NCBI GenBank assembly: GCA_947038195.1
Contig: CAMQVI010000002.1
Location: 45,003 to 109,002 of the forward strand
From: an uncultured Brevinema sp.
Lineage (GTDB): Bacteria > Spirochaetota > Brevinematia > Brevinematales > Brevinemataceae
Reading direction: 5' to 3'
Length of the DNA stretch: 64,000 nt
Position 1 is the first letter of the stretch. Each line of letters opens with the position of its first letter. Of the stretch, positions 16,417 to 24,495 are shown piece after piece. Position numbers and translations under genes: made by a program. Below the pieces are notes generated by a model, which ran no database searches, was not told the origin of the DNA, and saw nothing but the letters and a program-made list of their open reading frames with translations.

Positions 16417-17721
16417 TTAAAAAGCTCTTTTTCTAAGAATTTCAGCAGGTTTAAACTCTTTAGAAATATGAGCAGGATAGAGGGCTGCACATACAGTACA
16501 CAAAATAGCACAAATACTAGAAAAAATAATATCTCCCCATTGGATTAAAACAGGAAATTCTTTAAGATAGTAGACATTTTGATTGAGAAAATTAAAGGTT
16601 CTAGGAGTTTTTTGCTGGAGTATTATGGCTCCTATATAAAGGAAAAAATTGATGATGATTTCTAGTAATTTAATGATATTATTAAATTGCCAACTTAAAA
16701 AAACACCTAATATAACTCCAATAAAGGTAGCGCTAATTCCCAAAAACAATCCTGTCCACATAAAGGACATCATATTTTCTTTTTGGGGCATGCCCAAAGC
16801 TTTGAGGAGGGCGATTTCTTCTCTTTTGTCGGAGACTAAAGCAGTCATAACAGCTAGTATCCCAAAAAAAGCTACAGCAAAAAAGATTAAGAGCAACACT
16901 TGTATAACTCTTTTTTCATTTTCTAGGGCTAAGAGGGTGTTGAGATTGTCTAATTTCCAAGATTTAAAACGGAAAGGGACAATTTTCTCTAATTTTCTGA
17001 TATAAGATTGGGGGTTTTGATAATCTTCTACTCTGATCCCTATAGCTGGGGCATAACCGGGCATACCAAACAGCTCTATAGCATCATCGTAATTAATATA
17101 AGCTAAGCCTTGATCTAATAAACTGTCGTTAGCAGAAAAAATACCAGAAATTTGAAATCGATATGTGATGGCCCCAAATGTATTATCATAGGTAAGTATT
17201 TCTACATAGTTACCTACAAAAAGAGCGAGGTTTTGCGCCAAGGTTTCCCCTATAGTAATAGTCCTAGGCTTAGAAAAACTCCACTCTCCATCTTTTAGTT
17301 GGAAATAACGATTGAAAGTAGGGTCCTTGGTTAATTCAGGGGGAAAGGCTTTAAGTACAATGCCTCTTGTGTCATCATAAGATTTAAGGAGAGCTTCATT
17401 TTGGGTAAAGGGATAAGCGTCTAACACGCCTGGCACAGATTTGATTTTTTGTAGAACTTCTTGATAAGCAGGGACACCACGACCCACTGTGACAAGAGTA
17501 ATGTGGGAGTTAGATTCAGCTAATCTTTTAAGATAGCTATGATTTAAGCCATTAGCTAAAGAAAGTATTAATATAGAAGTCGCTACCCCTAGAAGAATAG
17601 AGGCAAAAGCCAAGCGAGGTAATAATACCACCCCAGGAGAGTCGGATTTAGGAATGAGTCGTCTTAGAGCGAGATATAGAGATAGATTGTTGTTTAGTAA
17701 AGATAGTAATTTATTTTTCAT
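16417..17721 (-). CDS. Lipoprotein-releasing permease, LolC/LolE (FtsX) family
   Basis: Inner-membrane permease of the FtsX superfamily, partner of LolD. 434 residues. One N-terminal helix (about 35-58, LPRLAFASILLGVATSILIL) is followed by a periplasmic domain (60-275) and three C-terminal helices (about 277-300, 325-350 and 400-422). The conserved segment SDKREEIALLKALGMPQKE (about 298-316) marks the FtsX domain. Only one permease gene is here, so the complex may use two copies of this protein or have a second gene elsewhere. 33 bases upstream of lolD. Confidence 0.83.
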   Translation of the reverse strand: MKNKLLSLLNNNLSLYLALRRLIPKSDSPGVVLLPRLAFASILLGVATSILILSLANGLNHSYLKRLAESNSHITLVTVGRGVPAYQEVLQKIKSVPGVLDAYPFTQNEALLKSYDDTRGIVLKAFPPELTKDPTFNRYFQLKDGEWSFSKPRTITIGETLAQNLALFVGNYVEILTYDNTFGAITYRFQISGIFSANDSLLDQGLAYINYDDAIELFGMPGYAPAIGIRVEDYQNPQSYIRKLEKIVPFRFKSWKLDNLNTLLALENEKRVIQVLLLIFFAVAFFGILAVMTALVSDKREEIALLKALGMPQKENMMSFMWTGLFLGISATFIGVILGVFLSWQFNNIIKLLEIIINFFLYIGAIILQQKTPRTFNFLNQNVYYLKEFPVLIQWGDIIFSSICAILCTVCAALYPAHISKEFKPAEILRKRAF

Positions 17722-17754
17722 AGTATAATTATAGTATATCTTTTTGTTTTCTAC

Positions 17755-17787
17755 AAAAAATAAAGCCCTCGTGGAGAAGAGGACTTT
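17755..17787 (-). terminator. Rho-independent terminator after flgF
   Basis: Minus strand AAAGTCCTC / GAGGGCTTT (one G-U pair) with an eight-base loop, followed by ATTTTTTG. Separates flgF from the lol genes. Confidence 0.8.
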
Positions 17788-17819
17788 ATTTTTTATTATA
17801 AAAGGTAAAACTTAGAGAC

Positions 17820-18650
17820 CTAAGCCATAACTTTATTGACCACTTGATTTAATAGCTCATCTTCTGTTTGTATTACTTTTTGGCTGGCTTCGTAAAGCCT
17901 TTGTACTTCTATCATTTTAACCATTTCATCAACAGGCTGTACGGTGGATTTTTCTAAAAATCCTTGTAACACTTTAGGGTTTTCTAAGTCTTCTGCTGCC
18001 CCAGAGTATTTAGTTTCTGCATAGAGATGATTTCCCTCTCGCACAAGATAACGGGAGTGTTTGAAGTCGACAATTTTTAGTTTCCCTAAAGATTGTTCAG
18101 GAGCCCATTCATTTCCTGCTAAGGTCGTGAATTCATCAAAAGCCACTGTAGGATTTATAGTGATATTAGCTTCCTTGTCTACTTTGAAGTTGTTACGTGC
18201 TATTTGTAAACGTCCTTCATCCCCTAAGAGATAGTTACCATTGTTATCAACGACATAGCCATCACTAGAAACAGTGAATTTACCATTTCTACCGTAACGT
18301 ATACCCGTAGGTGTTTCTAATGTAAAAAACCCATCTCCTTCCAAAGCAAAATCAAATTCTGCATCTGTTTGAGATAAACTGCCTTGTTCAAATCTGATAT
18401 AGGATTCGTTATATTCTACACCAGTCCCGATTTTTCCAGCGATAGGAGCTTTATCATAAGAACCAAGAGGAAAGACCACTTGCCCATCATCATTAACACG
18501 TCTTGCTAACATTTCAGGAAAAGCCTTCATCACAGCTGTTTCTCTTTTATAACCGTCTGTATTAACATTGGATAGGTTTTGTGAGATGGAGTTCATTGAT
18601 TCTTGAAGGGCAATCATCCCACTAGCCCCTGTGTATAATCCTTTTACCAT
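17820..18650 (-). CDS. flgF: Flagellar basal-body rod protein FlgF (FlhO type)
   Basis: Proximal/distal rod protein of the periplasmic flagellum. Start chosen at ATG 18650 (276 residues, MVKGLYTGASGMIALQ), which follows AGAGGA; an in-frame start at 18668 adds only six residues. The N-terminal flagellar rod signature is SISQNLSNVNTDGYKRE (about 22-38), the central FlgE/F/G fold has FALEGDGFFTLE (near 90), and the C-terminal helix is DEMVKMIEVQRLYEASQKV. Shorter than FlgG hook-like proteins and Glu-rich. In many spirochaetes it neighbours flgG; here about 2.9 kb of other genes lie between. Confidence 0.9.
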   Translation of the reverse strand: MVKGLYTGASGMIALQESMNSISQNLSNVNTDGYKRETAVMKAFPEMLARRVNDDGQVVFPLGSYDKAPIAGKIGTGVEYNESYIRFEQGSLSQTDAEFDFALEGDGFFTLETPTGIRYGRNGKFTVSSDGYVVDNNGNYLLGDEGRLQIARNNFKVDKEANITINPTVAFDEFTTLAGNEWAPEQSLGKLKIVDFKHSRYLVREGNHLYAETKYSGAAEDLENPKVLQGFLEKSTVQPVDEMVKMIEVQRLYEASQKVIQTEDELLNQVVNKVMA

Positions 18651-18690
18651 AATAGTCCTCTCTTTCAAAATATAAATTCCCTAATATAAA

Positions 18691-18699
18691 TATCGGATT
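18691..18699 (-). promoter_or_regulatory. AATCCGATA motif upstream of flgF
   Basis: Minus strand AATCCGATA about 41 bases before flgF; the identical nine bases occur before flgG (22458-22466). It resembles the sigma-28 -10 element GCCGATAA, but no matching TAAA -35 was found at the standard distance. Confidence 0.4.
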
Positions 18700-18786
18700 T
18701 TATAAAAAAATAATGATATTTTCTCATTTTATTTTAAATAATTCCGAATTTTTTAGAGTATTAATTTAAATAATAGTAGGTATTAT

Positions 18787-19692
18787 ATGAAATCAATCAA
18801 TTCTTATCTTCGTCGTTTACGGTATGAAAAAAATGCATCTCCTAATACTATCTCAGCTTATACAAATGACCTTATACATTTTTGTACTTATTTAGGGAGA
18901 GATATTATAGACGCTCAAGAAGAAGAAGTTTTTGATTATTTGGTTTCTTTAAGAGAAGAAGATGGGGACTTATCCACCAAGACGATTGCTCGTAAAATAT
19001 CGTGTTTTCGTTCTTATTATAAGGATCTGATGCGATTGGAGCTTAGAGAAGATAGCCCTATGCAAGGGATTGATACCCCAAAAGTAGCAAAAAAATTACC
19101 AATGACGATTAGTGAAGAGGAGTTAGATATTTTATTCAATGCTATGAATAAAAATTTGACCTTTGCTCCCCTAAGAGACTTATTGATTTTTGAGATTTTA
19201 TATTCTTGTGGGCTGAGGGTAAGTGAATTGTGTAATCTCACTATATCTCAGATATATTTAGAGGAAGAAGTTTTAAGAATCTTGGGAAAAGGGGATAAAG
19301 AGAGATTGGTTCCTATGAGTGGAAGGTTGGTGAACCTTTTACATCAATATATCCCTGTGCGTTATGAATATCTACAAGGGGTAGCATGTGATTGTTTGAT
19401 TACCTCTAAATTCAAGAAAAAGGTATCTCGTATGTTTATTTGGAAAGTGATGAAAAAGTATTCTCAGGAATTAAATATTACGGAATTACATCCCCATATG
19501 CTAAGACATGCATTCGCTACGCATTTATTAGCTCACGGGGCTGATTTAAGAATGATACAAGAATTATTAGGTCATAGTGATCTTGCTACTACAGAGATTT
19601 ATACCCATGTGGTGAGAGAGGAGTTGTATGATACTCTTATTCTTCATCATCCTCTAAGTCATCCTCAAGAAGTAAATCATTCCCATTTTTAA
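18787..19692 (+). CDS. xerC: Tyrosine recombinase XerC/XerD
   Basis: Site-specific recombinase that resolves chromosome dimers at dif. 301 residues. N-terminal SAM-like core-binding domain (about 3-90) has the usual [10 protein letters not shown] motif. The catalytic residues are all visible: Arg in SCGLRVSEL (about 143), Lys in [10 protein letters not shown] (about 170), HxLRH in [19 protein letters not shown] (about 237), His in [17 protein letters not shown] (near 260) and Tyr in the same motif. C or D type cannot be told from sequence. The last ten residues extend past the normal end and overlap the 3' end of the convergent GH13-like gene by 56 bp. No dif-like site was recognised nearby. 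Confidence 0.92.
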   Translation: MKSINSYLRRLRYEKNASPNTISAYTNDLIHFCTYLGRDIIDAQEEEVFDYLVSLREEDGDLSTKTIARKISCFRSYYKDLMRLELREDSPMQGIDTPKVAKKLPMTISEEELDILFNAMNKNLTFAPLRDLLIFEILYSCGLRVSELCNLTISQIYLEEEVLRILGKGDKERLVPMSGRLVNLLHQYIPVRYEYLQGVACDCLITSKFKKKVSRMFIWKVMKKYSQELNITELHPHMLRHAFATHLLAHGADLRMIQELLGHSDLATTEIYTHVVREELYDTLILHHPLSHPQEVNHSHF

Positions 19693-21064
19693 TTTTTTTA
19701 GAACTGTTTTGCTTAAAAGCTGCTAGGGAATCTCCAAAAATCGTACATACTTTTTTACGTTTAAGAGGGTGTTCCGTAAGAAGCTCTATAATAGGACCTG
19801 TACAATTCATAATCTTAGTAAGGTCAATAATAATATTATTTTTAGAATGGTTTCCAAATATATAAATAGAATCTTCCCCGTCCATATATCGCTCTATTCC
19901 CCAGACACAGCAATCTTGTAAAACCATTCGGAAACGCCCTTGTCTAAGAACAGGGTATTTTTTTCTTAATTTCAAGAGTTTTTGGTAGAGATGAAAGAGG
20001 TCTTTATTCCATTTTATTTTAGTCCAATACATATTTCGTTCCGTGCCTGTTTTAACTAAGCCTATCTCTTCTCCAAATAGAATCTTAGGGGTCATAGACC
20101 CTAAGAGTTGAAATCCTATCCCTCTCATAGCGACAGGAAAACTTCTTCGAGTGAGATTCCAAAAAGAGATTTGATCATCGGAAAGACTAAATGGTATGGT
20201 GGCAATATCTTGCCTGTATTCATAAGCAAATCGCCCTAACAATCCTATACTGGGATTAAAATCTTCTGTTTCTAAAAAAATATCTCTTAAAAGGCAGGTG
20301 AGAGCTTTGTTAGTTTTACCCTCTTCAAAGAGAGGATATTTTTTAAGTAAAGGGGATTTGGCAGGGATATCTCCAGCCAATCTATCAATAGGGAATTTGT
20401 CAAAATAAGAATGATGTTTTTCGAAATCTTGTATAGATTTTGGGGTAGGCAGATGGTATATAGCCATAATATTAGAGGGAGTAATAGGAGGAGAGTGGTG
20501 TTCGTTGATTTCAAAAGGGTCAATAGCCCATTCTGACTCTTTTAGTCCGTTAACACCATAATAAGCGTGCTTTTCATATCCTGTGAGCTCAAAATATGCT
20601 AGTAAAGATTCTTCTTGAGGGATATCTACAACAAACATCTGGTATTCACTGGAACCTTCAAAAAAAGTATTTTTTCCATGGATTATTTCCAAACCTTTTA
20701 AGGTTTGGATGTTTAAGGTAGCCTGAGTCCATAAAGACGAATTAAGCCCTATCATGAGGACAAGGTGATTGTTTTTGACAAAAGACTTTGCTAAATCAAA
20801 AATAACCCCTTGATTTGTTTCAGAGCCTAATATTAAAATCGCCTCTCCCCCTTTTGGGGCTCTAAGCTGATCATGGACAATTTCTCCATCGGCAAGAAAT
20901 TGGTAGCGATATACACCACTAGGCAAGTCTATTGTTTTAACGAAATAATGATTTCTATCACAAAAATCCAACTGAAGGTCGATATCCACAGGAAAATCAT
21001 TGGAATGTATAGAGACGGATTTATATTTTTCTGCAGGTAGAATAAATTTTATAGGATACTTCAT
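19637..21064 (-). CDS. GH13-like (alpha-amylase family) protein with CBM48-like head, probably non-catalytic
   Basis: 475 residues. Residues about 15-75 ([20 protein letters not shown]) look like a CBM20/48 glycogen-binding sandwich. Residues about 285-400 match the end of the GH13 barrel and the small C-terminal sandwich: [21 protein letters not shown], then [18 protein letters not shown]. The catalytic stretch between them (DxVxNH, GxRxDxxxH, ExW, FxxNHD) is not recognisable and the barrel is too short, so this is probably a pseudo-enzyme or glucan-binding protein. The C-terminus is acidic ([12 protein letters not shown]) and overlaps the end of xerC. Confidence 0.68.
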   Translation of the reverse strand: MKYPIKFILPAEKYKSVSIHSNDFPVDIDLQLDFCDRNHYFVKTIDLPSGVYRYQFLADGEIVHDQLRAPKGGEAILILGSETNQGVIFDLAKSFVKNNHLVLMIGLNSSLWTQATLNIQTLKGLEIIHGKNTFFEGSSEYQMFVVDIPQEESLLAYFELTGYEKHAYYGVNGLKESEWAIDPFEINEHHSPPITPSNIMAIYHLPTPKSIQDFEKHHSYFDKFPIDRLAGDIPAKSPLLKKYPLFEEGKTNKALTCLLRDIFLETEDFNPSIGLLGRFAYEYRQDIATIPFSLSDDQISFWNLTRRSFPVAMRGIGFQLLGSMTPKILFGEEIGLVKTGTERNMYWTKIKWNKDLFHLYQKLLKLRKKYPVLRQGRFRMVLQDCCVWGIERYMDGEDSIYIFGNHSKNNIIIDLTKIMNCTGPIIELLTEHPLKRKKVCTIFGDSLAAFKQNSSKKIKNGNDLLLEDDLEDDEE

Positions 21065-21251
21065 ACAACGGTTCCTTTATCTTCTTTAACACTAAGATAT
21101 TGTACAACTAATATTATAATCAATCCTTTTGAAAATAGCAATACTTTACATTATTATTAAACATGACAAAGAACATATATTCAGAAAAGTTGGTGTTAAA
21201 TATAAAAAGATTATAATACTAGGGTAGAAATCTTAAACTTGATAAAAAAAA

Positions 21252-21422
21252 CTACGATACGTGTTGTAAAAACCATTCTCTATAGTAGGATTTTATCCAA
21301 CGCTTAGAGGCTTCGTTTTCACCGATATCATAGCCAGCTTTTTCGCTTTCAAGCCATTTATACTCTTCAATGGAGTGTATAAGATTGGGGAGTGTTTTTC
21401 TATACATATCAAAACATTTCAA
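21252..21422 (-). CDS. 56-residue conserved-looking small protein (TTG start)
   Basis: Too short for ordinary gene finding. AAGGAG is followed six bases later by TTG at 21422, opening a 56-codon frame that ends in TAG at 21252. The sequence is helical and charged: KCFDMYRKTLPNLIHSIEEY (2-21), then WLESEKAGYDIGENEAS, then KRWIKSYYREW. The W-SEKAG-DIG-A-W pattern recalls small proteins and DUF4032 tails seen in other bacteria, but this is from memory. No signal peptide or membrane helix. Lies alone in the 530-base gap between the GH13-like gene and flgG, minus strand. Confidence 0.68.
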   Translation of the reverse strand: MKCFDMYRKTLPNLIHSIEEYKWLESEKAGYDIGENEASKRWIKSYYREWFLQHVS

Positions 21423-21540
21423 TGGAGTCTCCTTAACACTTTATATATCATTTTTCGACTTATTATACCAATATAATAAGGCAAATGGTAGTAAATAGTC
21501 AAGTATTTTTCTCTTTTTATTAATATTATTTTTTTATACT

Positions 21541-21590
21541 ATATTTTCAAACAAAAAGGGATCTTAAGATCCCTTTTTGTTTGAAAATAT
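21541..21590 (-). terminator. Terminator after flgG, 25-bp perfect palindrome arms
   Basis: ATATTTTCAAACAAAAAGGG... is mirrored exactly to give a 50-base perfect palindrome centred on TTAA; the GC core is GGGATC/GATCCC followed by TTTTTGTTT. Lies just after the flgG stop codon. Confidence 0.88.
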
Positions 21591-21597
21591 TAATGAA

Positions 21598-22392
21598 TTA
21601 TCGTTTTAAAGCAACAGCAGACCCTAACATGTTATCACTTGTTTGGATAGCACGGGAATTAAACTCATAGGCTCTTTGTGCAACAATCATGTCTACCATT
21701 TCTGTAATAGCAGAAACGTTAGACATTTCTAAAAAACTTTGTCTTAAAGCTCCAAACCCTTGAGTCGCTGGAGTTCCTTCTACAGGCAATCCTGAAGCAG
21801 GACTTTCTTTCACAAGATTTTCACCTATATTATTAAGCCCAGCAGGATTGATGAACCGATTTAAGGTTAAAAACCCCACTTCTCTAGGATCATTTTCTCC
21901 CCCTACCTTTACACTCACTTCCCCTGTAGGAGTAATAGTGAGTGAAGTAATATCAAAATTATCGGGAAGCTGTGTTCTAGGTAAAAGATAGTATCCTTGA
22001 GATGTTACAATTTCTCTATTAGCATCGATTTTAAAAGTACCATCTCTGGTATAGGCGACAGTTTCATCGGGCATCTGCACGGCAAAAAAACCTTCATCTT
22101 CAATAGCTATATCAAGAACATTTCCAGTTTGTTGTAAACTGCCTTGAGTGTAGAATTTTTGAGTTCCAGATACTTTTACACCTAAACCTGTTTGTATACC
22201 GATAGGGTGTTGTGTTACTTCAGAAGATGGGGTCCCTGCAAGCCTTTGTGTTTGGTATAAAAGATCTTCAAATTCAGCCCTTGTTCTTTTGAACCCTGTA
22301 GTGTTAATATTAGCTAAGTTATTAGAAATAGTGTCAATGTGAAATTGTTCACCTACCATTCCTGACGCAGCTGTCCATAAGGAACGCATCAT
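21598..22392 (-). CDS. flgG: Flagellar distal rod protein FlgG
   Basis: Distal rod subunit linking the basal body to the hook. 264 residues, the typical length. The rod signature is IDTISNNLANINTTGFKRTR (about 19-38), followed by the FlgG-specific IGIQTGLGVKV near 65, IEDEGFFAVQMPDE near 100 and the C-terminal helix EMVDMIVAQRAYEFNSRAI. Start at ATG 22392 or the adjacent ATG 22389; AGGAGG lies upstream. The AATCCGATA motif shared with flgF is 66 bases upstream. The transcript ends at the long palindrome after the gene. Confidence 0.95.
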   Translation of the reverse strand: MMRSLWTAASGMVGEQFHIDTISNNLANINTTGFKRTRAEFEDLLYQTQRLAGTPSSEVTQHPIGIQTGLGVKVSGTQKFYTQGSLQQTGNVLDIAIEDEGFFAVQMPDETVAYTRDGTFKIDANREIVTSQGYYLLPRTQLPDNFDITSLTITPTGEVSVKVGGENDPREVGFLTLNRFINPAGLNNIGENLVKESPASGLPVEGTPATQGFGALRQSFLEMSNVSAITEMVDMIVAQRAYEFNSRAIQTSDNMLGSAVALKR

Positions 22393-22457
22393 AATAGTAT
22401 CCTCCTGAGATATATTTTCTCCTCTTTCTACAAAGAAATAAATCCTTGCTCTTTTAT

Positions 22458-22466
22458 TATCGGATT
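22458..22466 (-). promoter_or_regulatory. AATCCGATA motif upstream of flgG
   Basis: Minus strand AATCCGATA, identical to the motif at 18691-18699 before flgF, and one base from the TCCGATAA form of a sigma-28 -10 box. Confidence 0.42.
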
Positions 22467-22566
22467 ATTTAAATTTTTCATTATACTTTTTTATTAATAA
22501 TGATTGTTTTTGGTAATTTATTGATGTATAATTGAGATATATAAGTAAAGATTTTAGGAGATTGGT

Positions 22567-22956
22567 ATGACCCTCGATAAAATCAAACAAGTACTCGTTC
22601 AGATTTTGGATGACGGAAGCACAGATAAACCAGACTTGTTTTGTTCAGAAATTGTTTTCCTTCGCTTGCAAGGGCGGTCAGATTGTAAGGGACACCCTGT
22701 CAGGAAGGACACTCTTGTTATGTCCCCCAATATCTATTGGACTATAGATAAAAATATGCAGTCCGCAGATATTAGACCTAATACTAGTAAAGGTAGATTT
22801 GTTCTACAGTACCTACAATTAGTTTCCTATTATATAACCATGGAACATGGGGAAATTACTTTAATTAATAATTTTATTATAGAAGAACGTAAAAAAAGAG
22901 AGGCTCATTTCGATAATGAACAACCACCTTCTTTTTTTGAGAAAGATGAAGAATAA
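22567..22956 (+). CDS. Uncharacterised small soluble protein
   Basis: Not recognised. 129 residues, no signal peptide or membrane helix. The N-terminus LDKIKQVLVQILDDG is helical, the middle (25-70) is mixed with two Cys (near 25 and 40), and the C-terminus is charged (EERKKREAHFDNEQ, then FFEKDEE). AGGAG is six bases before ATG. It stands alone between flgG (divergent) and glpF. Codon use is like that of its neighbours. Confidence 0.68.
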   Translation: MTLDKIKQVLVQILDDGSTDKPDLFCSEIVFLRLQGRSDCKGHPVRKDTLVMSPNIYWTIDKNMQSADIRPNTSKGRFVLQYLQLVSYYITMEHGEITLINNFIIEERKKREAHFDNEQPPSFFEKDEE

Positions 22957-23045
22957 AAAACACTGCTAGTCATAGTCACCCAACATCATTAACATATTAT
23001 AAAACAACAACTTACATCGTGGTGCTCCGGAAAATGCAATAGTTA

Positions 23046-23073
23046 TTGCTATTTTTTGATACTGGTTTATAAT
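23046..23073 (+). promoter_or_regulatory. Probable promoter of glpF
   Basis: TTGCTA, 16-base spacer, TATAAT, about 37 bases before the glpF start. Confidence 0.5.
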
Positions 23074-23109
23074 TAATAAAGATTAAGTTCTTATTTTTAG
23101 GAGGCTACT

Positions 23110-23817
23110 ATGTCAGCGTATATTGCAGAATTTATCGGAACTGCCATTCTTATAATTTTAGGAAATGGAGTGGTTTCTAACGCCCTACTTGCTAAAACAA
23201 AGGGTAATGGTGGAGGCTGGATTGTAATCACCACAGGGTGGTGTTTTGCAGTGATGATTGCAGCCGCTATTACAGGTCGTGTATCTGGAGCTCACTTAAA
23301 CCCTGCTGTAACAATAGGACAAGCTGTTCATGGGGTATTCCCTATGGCAAATGTTGCTGGATATATTATTGCTCAAGTGGCAGGTGCTTTTGTAGGAGCA
23401 TGCTTTGTGTGGGTGTTTTATAAAGATCATTTTGATGCAGAGACCGATGAAGGGTTGAAATTAGCTTGTTTCTCTACAGGACCTAATATTAGAAATCCTA
23501 TTAACAATTTTATCTCCGAGGTTATCGCTACTTGTATTTTTATGTTAGCAATTTTAGGAATCTCTCATCCTGACTCTGGGTTTGGTCCTATGGCTACCTT
23601 TATGGTTTCCACCTCCATATGGGGTATAGGTCTTTCTTTAGGTGGAACAACAGGATATGCGATTAACCCTGCTCGTGATTTCGGTCCAAGACTTGCTCAT
23701 GCTATCCTTCCTATTAAAGGTAAAGGTAGCTCAGATTTCGCTTATGCTTGGATTCCTATATTTGGACCTATTCTTGGGGCAGTACTCGCAGTATATATCT
23801 TCAAATTTCTTGCCTAG
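23110..23817 (+). CDS. glpF: Aquaglyceroporin / glycerol uptake facilitator (MIP family)
   Basis: Inner-membrane channel for glycerol and small polyols or water. 235 residues, six helices plus two half-helices. Both NPA boxes are visible: AHLNPAVTIG (about 61-70) and YAINPARDFGPRL (about 185-197). The Asp after the second box (NPARD) is typical of glycerol facilitators rather than strict water channels. AGGAGG precedes the ATG. No glpK or glpD is next to it, so glycerol use must rely on genes elsewhere. Confidence 0.93.
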   Translation: MSAYIAEFIGTAILIILGNGVVSNALLAKTKGNGGGWIVITTGWCFAVMIAAAITGRVSGAHLNPAVTIGQAVHGVFPMANVAGYIIAQVAGAFVGACFVWVFYKDHFDAETDEGLKLACFSTGPNIRNPINNFISEVIATCIFMLAILGISHPDSGFGPMATFMVSTSIWGIGLSLGGTTGYAINPARDFGPRLAHAILPIKGKGSSDFAYAWIPIFGPILGAVLAVYIFKFLA

Positions 23818-23879
23818 AGAAGAAAAAGTTTCCAATAATTGGTAAAACGTTTCTATTATTTTTTACTGAAAATTTATTA

Positions 23880-23913
23880 AAAACTCCTAGCTTATTATAA
23901 TGCTAGGAGTTTT
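23880..23913 (+). terminator. Rho-independent terminator after glpF
   Basis: AAAACTCCTAGC / GCTAGGAGTTTT, twelve-base perfect stem with a ten-base AT loop. Confidence 0.82.
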
Positions 23914-23917
23914 CCTA

Positions 23918-23946
23918 TTGTAAATAGAAAAAAAATACAGTATAAT
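23918..23946 (+). promoter_or_regulatory. Sigma-70 type promoter of the dciA-like/tilS/hpt operon
   Basis: TTGTAA, 17-base spacer, TATAAT, about 30 bases before the start at 23977. Confidence 0.62.
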
Positions 23947-23976
23947 TTTATAGATAACTTATAAATTGAGGAAAAA

Positions 23977-24495
23977 ATGTCTTATAAACCCCCTTTTAAT
24001 CATATAAAAACCTTTATTCGTATGGTAGAAAGCCGTATTCCTCTAAATGTTAAAATTGTTGCTGAAGTTCGTGGTATTTGGTTAGAAGTAGTAGGGGAAT
24101 CAATGGCAAAACGAAGTAAAGTAGCTAAATGTGAATATCTTCCTAAAAAGGATGAGAATGGAAATGATACAGGGGTATTTAACAGACGGCTTGTTGTTCT
24201 GGTTAGTGATAATGCTACCCAAAGTGCTATGGCTACTTATGCTAGTGAGTATTTAGAAAGATTGCCCAAACGGCTCAAAATCCACTCCTTGCGCTTTCAA
24301 TATAGTAAATACCCCCTCAGCTTCAGAGAAGAAGCATATGTTCCTCAAAAACCCACTCTTAACCTTACTTCATTTGAAAAAAATACCATCAGAAAAAAAG
24401 TAGAGAGTATGTCTATGAGTCCAGAGCTTTCAGAGCAAATGATACATTATCTGTATTCATGGAAAAATATCCAAAATAAGGAAAGACCCCAGTGA
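23977..24495 (+). CDS. DUF721 (DciA-like) protein
   Basis: 172 residues. The region from about 30 to 115 fits the DUF721/DciA pattern: IWLEVVGESMAKRSKV (about 34-49), a beta stretch RRLVVLVSDNATQS, then ASEYLERLP and KIHSLRFQ. DciA-type proteins load the replicative helicase in bacteria without DnaC. The N-terminal helix FNHIKTFIRMVESRIP is in place. An insert around 50-62 (CEYLPKKDENGNDTG) is longer than usual. Overlaps the start of tilS by four bases (GTGA). Family assignment is from pattern only. Confidence 0.65.
   Translation: MSYKPPFNHIKTFIRMVESRIPLNVKIVAEVRGIWLEVVGESMAKRSKVAKCEYLPKKDENGNDTGVFNRRLVVLVSDNATQSAMATYASEYLERLPKRLKIHSLRFQYSKYPLSFREEAYVPQKPTLNLTSFEKNTIRKKVESMSMSPELSEQMIHYLYSWKNIQNKERPQ

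Noticed and set aside
18787-19692. Integrase of a mobile element
   Set aside because: Length and motifs match chromosomal XerC/D, with no att repeats, tRNA target or cargo genes nearby.
23036-23056. Small hairpin GCAAT/ATTGC with T run before glpF
   Set aside because: Five-base stem only, and it overlaps the -35 of a better-supported promoter.
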